Assembly (NCBI RefSeq): GCF_003315345.1 | Contig: NZ_QNRO01000024.1 | Coordinates: 1 to 56,171, forward strand | Origin: Marinobacter pelagius | GTDB lineage: Bacteria; Pseudomonadota; Gammaproteobacteria; Pseudomonadales; Oleiphilaceae | DNA length: 56,171 bases | Direction: 5' to 3' | Part shown: positions 1-8,736 of the stretch, piece by piece | How positions within the stretch are numbered: the stretch's first letter is position 1 | Layout: every line of letters begins with the position of its first letter | Program-made: the position numbers and the translations under genes | The notes under the pieces: generated by a model | The model's input: only the letters and a program-made list of their open reading frames with translations | Told to the model about the DNA's origin: nothing | Database searches by the model: none

Positions 1-54
1 GGGACGGCTCTTTGAGCATGGGGCAGCCTCTGAAAAGTCGATACCCCAATTACA

Positions 55-85
55 ACAAACCCCCGCCGCGATGGCGAGGGTTTGT
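55..85 (-). terminator. Hairpin downstream of wecA (first of two)
   Basis: Arms 55-62 and 78-85 pair perfectly (8 bp). After one C/A mismatch, a further 4 bp pair (64-67 with 73-76) around a 5-nt loop. It lies 60-90 bp past the wecA stop. No T-run follows on either strand, so it may be a weak terminator or an mRNA 3'-end stabiliser. Confidence 0.4.
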
Positions 86-93
86 CAGCAATC

Positions 94-119
94 TGAGGCC
101 AGAGCAAAGCTCTGGCCTT
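94..119 (-). terminator. Hairpin downstream of wecA (second of two)
   Basis: A 10-bp perfect GC-rich stem (96-105 with 109-118) closes a 3-nt AAA loop, and a G-T pair extends it. It begins about 27 bp past the wecA stop codon, in tandem with the hairpin at 55-85. There is no U-tract, so intrinsic termination is plausible but unproven. mRNA end protection is the alternative. Confidence 0.4.
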
Positions 120-145
120 CAGAAAAGCCTCAGGAATAATCAGAA

Positions 146-1213
146 TCAAGCGCGATTGTGGGAATGACTCCGACGAAAAACCACCAGCAGTCTCCAGGAG
201 TGGCTAAGCGCCCAATCATACAGCGCGAATACACCTACGAAAGCTGTAAACATCAACCACTCCGGCAGCCCAAGATACTCACCTGCCAAACCAAAACCAG
301 CGAACACCACGCCAATAACGGTTATCAGGATCAACGCCTCACGATCCGAGAAGCCTGCACGCATGAAAATATGATGCAAGTGCTCCCGATCCGGTTTCAT
401 CACCGACTGCCCCTTCCGGGCCCGGCGCACCATGATCGCCACCATGTCCATCAACGGCAGCGCAATGATCCACAACGCCGTCACCGGCCGGAACGCCATC
501 TCACCCGGCTGGGTGCCGTTAACCAGCAACCACACCACTGCAAAACCAATGAACATGGAACCCGCATCCCCCATGAAGATCTTCCGGCGGAACGGCGGAA
601 TACGCAGGTTTGCCATCAAGTACGGCACCAGCGCAAACGCAATACCCAGCGACAAAGCCAGCTCAAGCGTAAACCCGGCAGAAGCGCCAAACAGAATCGC
701 CAGGGACAACAACGTAATCAGCGATAAACTACCCGCCAGCCCATCAATTCCATCGATCATATTGAAGGCATTGGTAGCTCCGATGACCGCAGCAATGGTA
801 ACCAACGGCCCGAACAGACCCAGCGTAACCTCACCAAAACCGAAAAGATTACCGAATGACTCAAGAGAAATACCGGAACCAAAGGTCAGCAACGCACCCA
901 GCGCCACCTGAGCCCCGAGCCGGAACTTCGCAGACAAATCCCGGGCATCATCCACAGCGCCCATCAGCACTAACAACGCTGCACAGAACAAGAACAGCCC
1001 GTACCCCTGGGTGACCGGCATCCAGAAAAGCCAAGCGACACCCAAGCCAAGAAACGCGCTCAAACCACCTGTCAGCGGAATCGCGCCCTTGTGCAACTTG
1101 CGATGATCCGGTTTATCCAGGAGATTGGCATACACGGCCACAGGCTTGAGGACAAACAGCGAAACAAAAGCAATGAGGCCGGCCAACAAACCGGTAGAAC
1201 TTGCCGCTTCCAT
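146..1213 (-). CDS. wecA: WecA/WbpL-type polyprenyl-phosphate HexNAc-1-phosphate transferase
   Basis: Integral membrane enzyme of the MraY/WecA family, predicted to start the repeat unit by moving a HexNAc-1-phosphate from a UDP-sugar to undecaprenyl phosphate on the inner membrane. Family motifs are visible: DDARD on a cytoplasmic loop, NAFNMIDGIDG, FMGDAGS and the HLHH motif. About ten hydrophobic segments run through the protein. I chose ATG 1213 (355 aa); an upstream ATG at 1309 would add 32 residues without family character. It is the last gene of the polysaccharide locus, after the GT4 and 4-epimerase genes. A paralogue lies at 38161-39219. Donor specificity (GlcNAc, GalNAc or QuiNAc) cannot be read from sequence. 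Confidence 0.9.
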   Translation of the reverse strand: MEAASSTGLLAGLIAFVSLFVLKPVAVYANLLDKPDHRKLHKGAIPLTGGLSAFLGLGVAWLFWMPVTQGYGLFLFCAALLVLMGAVDDARDLSAKFRLGAQVALGALLTFGSGISLESFGNLFGFGEVTLGLFGPLVTIAAVIGATNAFNMIDGIDGLAGSLSLITLLSLAILFGASAGFTLELALSLGIAFALVPYLMANLRIPPFRRKIFMGDAGSMFIGFAVVWLLVNGTQPGEMAFRPVTALWIIALPLMDMVAIMVRRARKGQSVMKPDREHLHHIFMRAGFSDREALILITVIGVVFAGFGLAGEYLGLPEWLMFTAFVGVFALYDWALSHSWRLLVVFRRSHSHNRA

Positions 1214-1321
1214 GTGATTAACTCTGCCGAGAAACAGACTGACCGAACTTCCAGCCAAATATATAGATAGTTCGCAAAGTATACAGAACCCATGACGTAT
1301 TTGTGACAACCATGAACGATT

Positions 1322-2503
1322 TCACAATTGTTTATTTTTTACACCGTGGGGCCGGCTGGCACAGGGGTCTGAAGAATTCATTCTTCTGACCCCAACTTCA
1401 CGATCCAAACACCCAAGGTAAGCCTCAACAACCACCTCTTCACTAAACTCATCTTCCATCCGCCGACGAGCCGCATCCCCAGCCCCCTGCAACTCCCCCC
1501 GGTCCATCTCAACAACCTGCCTCATAACCGCAGCCAAAGCCCCAGCACTCCGAACCTCACAGAGCCACCCAGTCACCCCAGCCTCAACCGCATGCCGACA
1601 CCCCGGCACATCCGTAACAATCGCGGGCCGCCCCATAGCAGCCGCTTCCAACACAGTACGAGGCATCCCCTCCCGATACGAAGGCAACACCAACACATGA
1701 GACCGCTCAATCAAAGGCCGCACATCGTCCGTAGCCCCCAGGTACTCAAGAACACCCTCAGCCTGCCACTTCGCAACCTCTTCCTCCGAAATCGCCGTGC
1801 GGTTACTCACACCCAAAGGCCCCACCAACAAACAGCGCACACCCAGCCCTTCGGCCTTCAAAACCCGGCAAGCCTCCGCATATTCCCGAACACCTTTATC
1901 CCCCAACAAACGGGCAATCATAATAAAGGTAAACGGACCGGATTCCGGCAAAGGCGACGTCGCAAACCGCTGCAAATTCACACCAGAGCCAGGCAGCAAG
2001 GTATAAGGCGTATCTCCCAGCATCCCCTTATCCCGAAAAACGGACAAATCCTCCTCGTTCTGGAAAAACAAATGCCGCGCCCGCCGGTTTACAAGCCCAT
2101 AAACCTGCCGCACCCGCCGGAACAGCCAGGAATCGTGAATAAAGGCCGTGCCCAGGCCGGAAATGTTGTTGGCGAACGGAATCTTCTGCAGCGCACACAC
2201 CAGGCCGCAATAGATGTTCATCTTCACGGTAAAGTTAAACACAAAATCCGGCCGGTACTGGCGCATCACGGTCCAGATAAAGCGCAGGCTGCGAAGCTCC
2301 TGCACCGCGCCCGTGCTCTTGCCATCCAGCGGTAGTGCAATATGCTCCGCCCCCAGCTCATCCACCAGCCGCTGGCTGAAATCGTCCGGTGGCGACAGGC
2401 AAATCACCCGGCTGCCCTGCTCTTGCAAAGCCTGGATGCTGCTGCGGCGGAAGTTGTACAAATACCAGGAAGTATTGGAAGTAAGAAAAACGACCGACTT
2501 CAA
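1322..2503 (-). CDS. GT4-family glycosyltransferase
   Basis: GT-B fold retaining glycosyltransferase of family GT4 (393 aa), predicted to add one sugar to the lipid-linked repeat unit on the cytoplasmic face. The C-terminal half has the EX7E motif in the segment YREGMPRTVLEAA, followed by GRPAIVTDVPG. The start is TTG 2501-2503, because AGGAG sits 5 nt upstream and the protein then opens with LKSVVFLTSN, as family members do. An earlier TTG at 2527 overlaps the 4-epimerase stop but lacks a ribosome site. The last ~22 residues (from GVRRMNSS) are encoded by the palindrome at 1364-1393 and its flank, so they are probably an acquired tail. The acceptor and donor are unknown. Confidence 0.88.
   Translation of the reverse strand: MKSVVFLTSNTSWYLYNFRRSSIQALQEQGSRVICLSPPDDFSQRLVDELGAEHIALPLDGKSTGAVQELRSLRFIWTVMRQYRPDFVFNFTVKMNIYCGLVCALQKIPFANNISGLGTAFIHDSWLFRRVRQVYGLVNRRARHLFFQNEEDLSVFRDKGMLGDTPYTLLPGSGVNLQRFATSPLPESGPFTFIMIARLLGDKGVREYAEACRVLKAEGLGVRCLLVGPLGVSNRTAISEEEVAKWQAEGVLEYLGATDDVRPLIERSHVLVLPSYREGMPRTVLEAAAMGRPAIVTDVPGCRHAVEAGVTGWLCEVRSAGALAAVMRQVVEMDRGELQGAGDAARRRMEDEFSEEVVVEAYLGCLDREVGVRRMNSSDPCASRPHGVKNKQL
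1364..1393. repeat. REP-like palindrome, GGGGTCWGAAGAA family, copy 1
   Basis: Two 13-nt arms (1364-1376 and 1381-1393) pair except for one central mismatch, around a 4-nt loop. The reverse complement matches the element at 28778-28807 in both arms and in the flanking CTGTGC-AGCC; only the loop differs. It lies inside the 3' end of the GT4 gene. This is a dispersed repeat seen directly in the window. Mobilisation by a RAYT-type transposase is only inferred. Confidence 0.75.
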
Positions 2504-2523
2504 ACGTACTCCTGCAATCCTGC

Positions 2524-3555
2524 TCAATGCTCCAGGTACCAGGGCATGGCCCTGGCAATTCCTTCCCGAATCCGAAACTCCGGCACATACCCCAGCTTAA
2601 CTGCCGCCTTACCAATATCCGCCTGGGAATGCCGCACATCCCCCGGCCGGAAATTCCGGTGCACCGGGGCTTTGTCATACACCACGCCATTCTCCGCCAG
2701 CGCACTCTTCAGGGCCGCGAACAGGTCATTCAGCGAGGTGCGATCCCCCACCGCCACGTTGTAAACCTCGTTCTTCGCAGAATCCTCCGCCGTGGCCGCC
2801 AGCAGGTTGGCCTGCACCGCATTCTCGATAAAACAGAAATCCCGGCTGGTGTCGCCATCGCCGTTGATGAACACATCCTCGCCGCGCACCATAGCCGCCG
2901 TCCATTTCGGAATCACCGCCGCATAGGCACCGTTCGGGTCTTGCCGCTTCCCGAACACGTTGAAGTAACGCAGGCCAATGGCCTTGAAGCCGTAGCTACG
3001 GGCAAACACCTCGGCATACAGCTCATTCACATACTTGGTCACCGCATAGGGCGACAGCGGCTTGCCGATGTTCTCCTCCACCTTGGGCAACGCCGGGTGG
3101 TCGCCATAGGTCGAGCTGGACGCGGCATAGGTGAAGCTCTTCACCCCCGCATCCCGCGCCGCCACCAGCATGTTGAGAAAGCCGGTGATGTTGGCGGCGT
3201 TGGTGGTGATGGGGTCGTTCAGGGAACGGGGCACGGAGCCCAGGGCGGCCTGGTGCAATACATAATCCACACCCTCGCAGGCCCGCGCACAATCGTCCAG
3301 GTTACGGATATCGCCATCGATGAACTGAAACCGCGCCCATTGTTCCGGAGTGACCAGAGACTGCGCTTCGTCCAGGTTGTGCTGGTGGCCAGTGGCGAAG
3401 TTGTCCAGGCCGACCACCCGTTGATCCAGCTTCAGCAGGTGCTCGAGGAGGTTGGAGCCTATGAAGCCGGCTACACCCGTTATTAGCCAGGTTTTGGGGT
3501 GGTTGGGGAGTTGATCAAGAAGTTCCGGGTAGCGAGGAAGATCAGCAGAGCTCAT
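2524..3555 (-). CDS. wbpP: UDP-N-acetylhexosamine 4-epimerase (WbpP/TviC family)
   Basis: Extended short-chain dehydrogenase/reductase that interconverts UDP-GlcNAc and UDP-GalNAc, or the corresponding uronic acids. The NAD-binding GVAGFIG is at residues 27-33, the active-site SSSTYGD near 146-152, and the YAVTK catalytic pair is Y170/K174. Its 343 aa match WbpP and TviC. The C-terminal [15 protein letters not shown] segment is typical of this subgroup. No UDP-GlcNAc dehydrogenase (WbpO/TviB) is in the window, so plain GlcNAc/GalNAc epimerisation is more likely. It sits just upstream of a GT4 and wecA, which fits supplying the first or second sugar of the repeat unit. Confidence 0.9.
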   Translation of the reverse strand: MSSADLPRYPELLDQLPNHPKTWLITGVAGFIGSNLLEHLLKLDQRVVGLDNFATGHQHNLDEAQSLVTPEQWARFQFIDGDIRNLDDCARACEGVDYVLHQAALGSVPRSLNDPITTNAANITGFLNMLVAARDAGVKSFTYAASSSTYGDHPALPKVEENIGKPLSPYAVTKYVNELYAEVFARSYGFKAIGLRYFNVFGKRQDPNGAYAAVIPKWTAAMVRGEDVFINGDGDTSRDFCFIENAVQANLLAATAEDSAKNEVYNVAVGDRTSLNDLFAALKSALAENGVVYDKAPVHRNFRPGDVRHSQADIGKAAVKLGYVPEFRIREGIARAMPWYLEH

Positions 3556-3580
3556 TCAAAAACCTTATAGAGTGTATGGG

Positions 3581-3620
3581 CCACTATAATCACGAAAGAA
3601 CACGAAAAATAAAGAATAGA
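3581..3620. repeat. Half copy of the CACGAAAG/CACGGAA repeat
   Basis: This stretch reads CACGAAAGAACACGAAAAA and resembles one arm of the long inverted repeat at 13763-13851 (CACGAAAGGACACGGAAAA). It lies in the 68-bp gap between the elyC-like gene and the 4-epimerase. Only one arm is present, so it looks like a decayed or partial copy. Confidence 0.45.
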
Positions 3621-3623
3621 TTT

Positions 3624-4373
3624 TTAGCGCCCCACCAGTCGCCCAACAATTTCCTTGATCGCGCGACTGCTGCCATCCAACGCACTGGTCTCAGGAAGCA
3701 GGCTTCGCCACCAGGGCCGGGACAGCACCTCGTGGTCGGCTGCTACCGGAATAACCTCCAGCCCCAGGGCTTCGAATAACGCTTTCGCCCTGGGCATGTG
3801 CAAGGCAGATGTGACCAGCAAAACACGGGTAACACCATGCTCAGGGAGGATCACACTTGTGTGTTCCGCATTCTGAGAGGTGTTGCGGCTACGTTCTTCC
3901 AGAACAATGGCATGATCGGGAACGCCGAGATCCAGCATAAACTGACGCATGGCCTCTGCCTCTGAAGTAGCACTATGGTCAGGATCGCTGCCACCGGTCA
4001 GCAGCACCAAGGGTGCCTTGGATGCATGGAACAGCCGAGCCGCATGCCAAACCCGATCTGCGCCAGATTCCAGGTTTGGATACGGCTCACCATAGCCGGC
4101 AGGTGATACTCCACCGCCTAACACCACGATAGCTTGTGCCTGGGGTACCCCCTGAACGGCTATCGGTGGATGTTGGTCCTCCAGATAGCCGCGCACCCAG
4201 TTACTCGCCAAAGGCAAAGACCAGAACCACAGCCAAAGCAACGCCACGACGCCTAACCAGAATGCCAAGCGCCTGCGGCCTGCAATCGCAAGAAGTAACG
4301 CCAGCAAAGCGCCGAATAGCGATGCACCCAAGGGAGATATCAGAGCTATGGCGAGCTTGGAGACTACGAACAT
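3624..4373 (-). CDS. ElyC/SanA/YdcF-like DUF218 membrane protein
   Basis: A 249-aa protein with two N-terminal membrane segments (about 7-30 and 36-56) and a periplasmic DUF218 domain. The domain shows the AIVVLGGG start, the SRNTSQNA signature and LLVTSALHMPRA, all standard for the YdcF/ElyC family. Family members such as E. coli ElyC affect envelope biogenesis and undecaprenyl-phosphate-dependent pathways, but no reaction is firmly assigned. Its place between the polymerase and the 4-epimerase suggests a role in lipid-carrier handling during polysaccharide assembly. Start ATG 4373 lies 10 nt past the polymerase stop. No strong ribosome site is seen, so translational coupling is likely. Confidence 0.82.
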   Translation of the reverse strand: MFVVSKLAIALISPLGASLFGALLALLLAIAGRRRLAFWLGVVALLWLWFWSLPLASNWVRGYLEDQHPPIAVQGVPQAQAIVVLGGGVSPAGYGEPYPNLESGADRVWHAARLFHASKAPLVLLTGGSDPDHSATSEAEAMRQFMLDLGVPDHAIVLEERSRNTSQNAEHTSVILPEHGVTRVLLVTSALHMPRAKALFEALGLEVIPVAADHEVLSRPWWRSLLPETSALDGSSRAIKEIVGRLVGR

Positions 4374-4383
4374 GATTTATGGT

Positions 4384-5424
4384 TCACAGCCAAAGAACAT
4401 TCTGATAAGGCAACCACGCATAAGCATGCGTCGCAAAAAACAACCAAACCGCCTGCACCAGCCCGTAATATCCAATCACCCCAATCGTTACCAAGCCGCG
4501 GTGCCGCGGATCACTCACCACGAAGGGCAAGCGAGCAAAAATAAACATTTGAATTGGAATAAGATATAGCGCGACCCGGTCGGTCGCAGTAGAAGACAAA
4601 CTTACCAATGGAATGCAGGCTAAACAAAGCAGCGACATCCATAGCCAAAGCCTGTCCTCTGCTTCCGTCAGTCTCAAATACCGACGAAACGTAAAAAACA
4701 ACACGGCAGGAACTGCGCTCATCAGAACCCGAATCATGCCACCCTGAGATTGAATGTCGGCTTCCACGTAGTTAGCCCACATTGCATCTGCAGAATCGAA
4801 TACGAAAAGATAACCACCGACCACAGACATCAAGCCAACCCAAAGCAGGCTCCAAAAACGATTCGAGGTAGAAGCCAAGGCGGCCACAGGCAACATAAGT
4901 ACCACGGACTTATGAAAAGCTGCTCCCAACATCACCCAGAACACAAACCACCGCATCTGAGCATTACCCAGAGACACCAACCCAATAAGCAACAAGCCTA
5001 AGGCCGCTGACTGTCGTGTATAGCCCATGCCCACTACAATTATCAGGTAAGGAACTGCAACCAATAATGCAAGCCATGATAACGGCTGCGCACGCGCAAA
5101 GCGGACGACTCCAGCCATCAAGACCATGCCACAAATTGAGTTAACCCAAAAAATGGAACCGCCGGCTTGCACCACGAGCCAATTAATCAGGTAATAGCCC
5201 GGATCACGACCAAAAATGACCTGCAATAAGCCCTTATCGAGCTGACTATCAAAATGCCTAAAATAGGCGTGCCAATCACCCCCGACTTGAAAACGTAAAC
5301 CAATTGCGAGAGAAAACAGAAACCAAGCAAGCCCCCAGGAATATGACTTGGATTTCTCAGTCAATCGACGATTAGCCAGAACGACTACCGCCGGTACAAG
5401 AAAAAATAACCAATACGGAAGCAT
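4384..5424 (-). CDS. EpsG-family polysaccharide polymerase (Wzy-like)
   Basis: A 346-aa polytopic membrane protein with roughly nine or ten hydrophobic segments. It belongs to the EpsG family by the signature GLRFQVGGDWHAYFRHF and the later RDPGYYLINWLV. EpsG proteins act as Wzy-type polymerases, joining flipped repeat units in the periplasm. ATG 5424 is the start because AGGA lies 5 nt upstream and the protein then opens MLPYWLFFL like its homologues; an upstream in-frame start at 5457 adds 11 residues. This is the only polymerase candidate in the locus. The gene follows the ruined asparagine-synthase gene. Confidence 0.85.
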   Translation of the reverse strand: MLPYWLFFLVPAVVVLANRRLTEKSKSYSWGLAWFLFSLAIGLRFQVGGDWHAYFRHFDSQLDKGLLQVIFGRDPGYYLINWLVVQAGGSIFWVNSICGMVLMAGVVRFARAQPLSWLALLVAVPYLIIVVGMGYTRQSAALGLLLIGLVSLGNAQMRWFVFWVMLGAAFHKSVVLMLPVAALASTSNRFWSLLWVGLMSVVGGYLFVFDSADAMWANYVEADIQSQGGMIRVLMSAVPAVLFFTFRRYLRLTEAEDRLWLWMSLLCLACIPLVSLSSTATDRVALYLIPIQMFIFARLPFVVSDPRHRGLVTIGVIGYYGLVQAVWLFFATHAYAWLPYQNVLWL

Positions 5425-5472
5425 GCATTTCCTAAGGAAAATAAACCAAAAGCTCAACCAACCGAAAACGTA

Positions 5473-6364
5473 CTAACCAACTGCTGGTCGCCAACGCTTT
5501 TCCCGGGCACTCAACTGCAGCACTGCCCATAACTGCTTTGCAAAATGGCCCTTACCTTGCAAATGGTTTTCCACATATTCTGGACCCCATGCGGGTTGAG
5601 CGCGGGTAAATTGACAAGCGAGGATGAGCGTAAAAGATTCTCAGCCCACTCCCGAAATAGCCCTCACAACCAACCATCCAAAGGCACGGCAAAACCCATC
5701 TTGGGCCGCTCAATCAGTTCACGGGGCACTTGGCGGTATAAAATCTGGCGTAACGCCCGTTTTCCTCCACCATTTCGAACTCGCATATCGACTGGCAATT
5801 ACAGGCCGCTCCATAAACATCCGGATCAAGAAACGGAGCCCGCACCTTCACACTACTCGCCATGCTGGCACAATCTATCTTCACCAGAACATCGCCCACC
5901 ATCAAATTGAGGGTATCCATCAACATCACCCACTCTACCTCGCCAAACCCGGCCAACGCGGGGTATAACTGATCTACAGGTTTATCAGAACAGTATTCAG
6001 GTTTCAGGAAGTATTCGGGGTGACGATTCATAGAAGCCAAACCACCATAAAGCGCCCTATCAGAACTGCAAGCCAGTACATCCGCAGATTTGTAGAGCTT
6101 CTCACCAAAAGTAAGGATATGAACGCCGGAAGGTAGAACCCCTATCACATAGCGGCCACATTTTGATGCCATCGGCTGGTGACCTGCATGAGAAAGATCG
6201 AGAATGGACCTAGCGCCGGCGTGCCAATGCCAAGCCCACTTCAGGCTCGCTCCACACACCGCTGTCATCAGGGCTACGGTAGGCGATGGCATCAGCCAAG
6301 CGCCGCACCATTAACTCATCTGGGCTACTCTACTCAAGCCCCAAAACCCCGCAATGCCGCACAT
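5473..6364 (-). pseudogene. Degraded asparagine-synthase-like (AsnB/WbpS-type) gene
   Basis: Reading the minus strand in three frames recovers a glutamine amidotransferase plus asparagine-synthetase protein. It starts MCGIAGFWG at 6364, with Cys2 as nucleophile. LMVRRLADAIAYRSPDDSGVW follows in a second frame, then SILDLSHAGHQPMAS and GRYVI. The text jumps to LPSGVHILTFGEKLYK, so the middle of the enzyme (NGEIYNH through the ATP-binding domain) is deleted. The 3' part gives DVLVKIDCASMASSVKVRAPFLD, then after a frameshift VPRELIERPKMGFAVPLDGW, a stop, and finally LQGKGHFAKQLWAVLQ to TAG 5473. Intact relatives exceed 600 aa. In O-antigen loci such enzymes amidate uronic acids. The TGATG junction with the upstream GT4 shows it was once translationally coupled. 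Confidence 0.88.
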
Positions 6365-7485
6365 CACTGAGAACCTTCCAAAATGTTGTATGTCATCTCA
6401 CCACGGTAAACGGCGAGATACCGATCTGCAGTTGTTGCAAGCGAAAACTTCTCAACAACTCTTTTGCGGGCCACTTTTCCCATCGTCTTACACTCGGCAT
6501 CGGACAACCTCAGCGCTTGATCTATCCCCCTGAACAACGCTTCACTATCCCGAGGCCTAACCAGATATCCGGCCTCTCCAACCACCTCTTTTACACCACC
6601 GCTATCGGTTGCCACCACAACCCGCTCACAGGCCATAGCCTCCGCCACAACCAAACCGAAACCCTCCCAGGCAGAAGACAACACAAACACATCGCATGCA
6701 GACATTAATGCGGGAATATCGTGCCGAACGCCCAAAAAGTCCACATGGCCAGCGATGCCCAAGGATTGGGCAAGTGCTTTCAAATCACTTCGCAGTGGCC
6801 CATCACCAACGATTGCCAACCTGAATTCGACCGATTTTTGAGCCAAACCAGACACAGCGTTTAAAAGGTTCGGATAATCTTTCGCCTGCCACAGGCGACC
6901 GACCGAAACGATCAGCGGGGTACGGTCACTCACTGAAAGTTCCGCCCGAATGCGACCGCGAGCGGCCTGATCATAGACAAAATCCTCGGTATTAATGCCG
7001 TTGTGAATGGCGAGCATTCGTCCTGGCAAAAGCGCTCTCTGCTTTTCAAATACCTGGACCGCATCTTCAGATACATTGGTTGAAATATCTGCCAGACGGT
7101 CGGTAAGCCGATAGGCTAACATACGGAAACGGCCTCCTTCGTTGTTATTGTGAGCACTGGATACCAAGAAGGGTATGGGCGTGACCAGCCGCAACATCCG
7201 AGTAAGGACATTGGCATGCACTAGATGACTATTCACAACATCCGGCCGAAACTCGAGGATCAGTCTACGAAAACGCCGCATTGCAACCAGCAGACCCAAA
7301 GGACTGCGACGCATGTCCAGATTTTCCAGCCGCACCCGCGGATCGCCCGGGCGCAACTCGGCCTCACCATGGAACCGAACCAGCATTACCTCATGACCAA
7401 CAGCAGCGTAGCAATCCGCCAGTGCAGTCACCAGACGCTCGGCGCCGCCGACGCCCAAACCGGTGATCACAAGTAGCACTTTCAT
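6364..7485 (-). CDS. GT4-family glycosyltransferase
   Basis: A 373-aa GT-B retaining glycosyltransferase. The N-terminus has the glycine-rich LGVGGAERL loop used for acceptor and phosphate contacts. The C-terminal domain has the EX7E motif in AWEGFGLVVAEAMA and VSVGRLWQAKDY at the donor-domain start. It is predicted to be cytoplasmic and membrane-associated, adding a sugar to the repeat unit. Its start overlaps the end of the next upstream GT4 by 4 bp, and its stop shares TGATG with the pseudogene. Substrate is not predictable from sequence alone. Confidence 0.9.
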   Translation of the reverse strand: MKVLLVITGLGVGGAERLVTALADCYAAVGHEVMLVRFHGEAELRPGDPRVRLENLDMRRSPLGLLVAMRRFRRLILEFRPDVVNSHLVHANVLTRMLRLVTPIPFLVSSAHNNNEGGRFRMLAYRLTDRLADISTNVSEDAVQVFEKQRALLPGRMLAIHNGINTEDFVYDQAARGRIRAELSVSDRTPLIVSVGRLWQAKDYPNLLNAVSGLAQKSVEFRLAIVGDGPLRSDLKALAQSLGIAGHVDFLGVRHDIPALMSACDVFVLSSAWEGFGLVVAEAMACERVVVATDSGGVKEVVGEAGYLVRPRDSEALFRGIDQALRLSDAECKTMGKVARKRVVEKFSLATTADRYLAVYRGEMTYNILEGSQ

Positions 7486-8567
7486 TCTGCAGCCTTAATA
7501 GCCCGCTTTCCAATCAATGATTCAATTCCGGCCTGGATATGCCCGAGTACTCTCTCTTCTGTAAACTGCTCTGCCTTGTAACGGCAAGCTTCACGATACG
7601 AGGCACTGTCCTCGATCAACTCGATCAGGTCCCAAATAAACGTCTCTAACTCCACATCCTGGGGGCCAAAGGCTATACCGGTAATGGGATTGACTCCCTC
7701 AACAAACTCCGCGCAGTAGCCAGCGCTGTGCGTGGTAATTGCAGGTACGCCACGGGCGTGAGCCTCAAGCAACGTAGTGGCAAAACCTTCGTGATGACTG
7801 GTTATTGCGAAACACCTGAGTTGATCATAAACACCCGGTAAATCTTCCCGATCTACCCACGGACGAAGCTCAATCAACTCCTGCATCCCCAATCGATCGA
7901 TCTCACGGCGCACCAGAGCTTCCTCCTCTCCCTTGCCCACAATCAGCCCCATAATGGGCCGCTCGGACATGTCGTTCAACTTCGCCAGAAGCTTCACGAA
8001 AAGGGGAATATTTTTTTGAGCTGACAAGCGTGCAACCAGGCCGAGGTCATACTGTTTCCCATCCGAACCAGGCGCGTCGAAAAACCAAGGTGAGATAAAG
8101 TTCCCCACGAACTCAACCGACACCGGGAATGACTGCTGGTTGTCCTTGTTTACACTGTACACTCGGTGGGCGAAGCGACTCGCCATCCGCAACATATGGA
8201 ACTCCAGCCACCCGTGCCCAAGCCCGGCTTTATTCTTCCGCTGCAAGTAAAGATGAAGTAGAGATACAACCTTTAGACCGTAAAAACGGAAGATGGGGGC
8301 AAGCCATAAGGAGGAAAGGTCATTAAGAACCACCACAGAAAACCCATTTTGCTTTAAACGCTTGGCAAGTATCGGTGCATAACGCAATCTCGCCAACTTA
8401 CTGGCAACTGATGGAATTCTCATGGTTGGGCACGAAAATGTATCAGGCTCCGATGTAGCTATAATCGCATCGACCCCATTTTGACTCATATATCTACATA
8501 AATTTTCGATATATATCTGACCACCACCCCAAATTTTTTGACTAGGAGAAAATATGCAGACATTCAT
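7482..8567 (-). CDS. GT4-family glycosyltransferase
   Basis: A 361-aa GT-B glycosyltransferase. The opening MNVCIFSPSQKIWGGGQIY carries the N-domain glycine loop. The EX7E motif is in SHHEGFATTLLEAHARG, and LGLVARLSAQKNIPLF marks the donor domain. It is followed by an overlapping GT4 gene (4 bp). The 5' end is preceded by 169 bp of AT-rich sequence, so this gene sits at the edge of the low-GC block at 8570-10800. Ribosome-site evidence for ATG 8567 is weak (GAG at 9 nt). The sugar transferred is unknown. Confidence 0.88.
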   Translation of the reverse strand: MNVCIFSPSQKIWGGGQIYIENLCRYMSQNGVDAIIATSEPDTFSCPTMRIPSVASKLARLRYAPILAKRLKQNGFSVVVLNDLSSLWLAPIFRFYGLKVVSLLHLYLQRKNKAGLGHGWLEFHMLRMASRFAHRVYSVNKDNQQSFPVSVEFVGNFISPWFFDAPGSDGKQYDLGLVARLSAQKNIPLFVKLLAKLNDMSERPIMGLIVGKGEEEALVRREIDRLGMQELIELRPWVDREDLPGVYDQLRCFAITSHHEGFATTLLEAHARGVPAITTHSAGYCAEFVEGVNPITGIAFGPQDVELETFIWDLIELIEDSASYREACRYKAEQFTEERVLGHIQAGIESLIGKRAIKAAE

Positions 8568-8736
8568 AAATTTACACTCAAAATAAAACCATAATTACTA
8601 ACAAAAATCTTCCTATCAAGATAGTTGAACCGAAATCTCTCCATCTCATAACTCAAAAAAACACAAGCCTAGATTTCTTGAACTATCGATCTTTTCAGCG
8701 CTTAATTTTCCCACCTAACCAGAAACCATCTCACTA
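8568..8736. other. AT-rich intergenic gap
   Basis: No reading frame, RNA gene or convincing hairpin is visible here. The base composition is clearly more AT-rich than the flanking pathway genes and continues into the GT52 and GT61 genes upstream, which fits an acquired block. Confidence 0.5.

Noticed and set aside
2527..3486. Plus-strand frame of 319 codons over the 4-epimerase
   Set aside because: Antisense shadow; His/Arg/Val-rich translation typical of the complementary strand of high-GC genes.
5714..6292. An intact 192-codon gene within the asparagine-synthase remnant
   Set aside because: Its parts match separated segments of a longer enzyme, and matching segments continue in other frames on both sides, so it is a fragment of a pseudogene rather than a gene.
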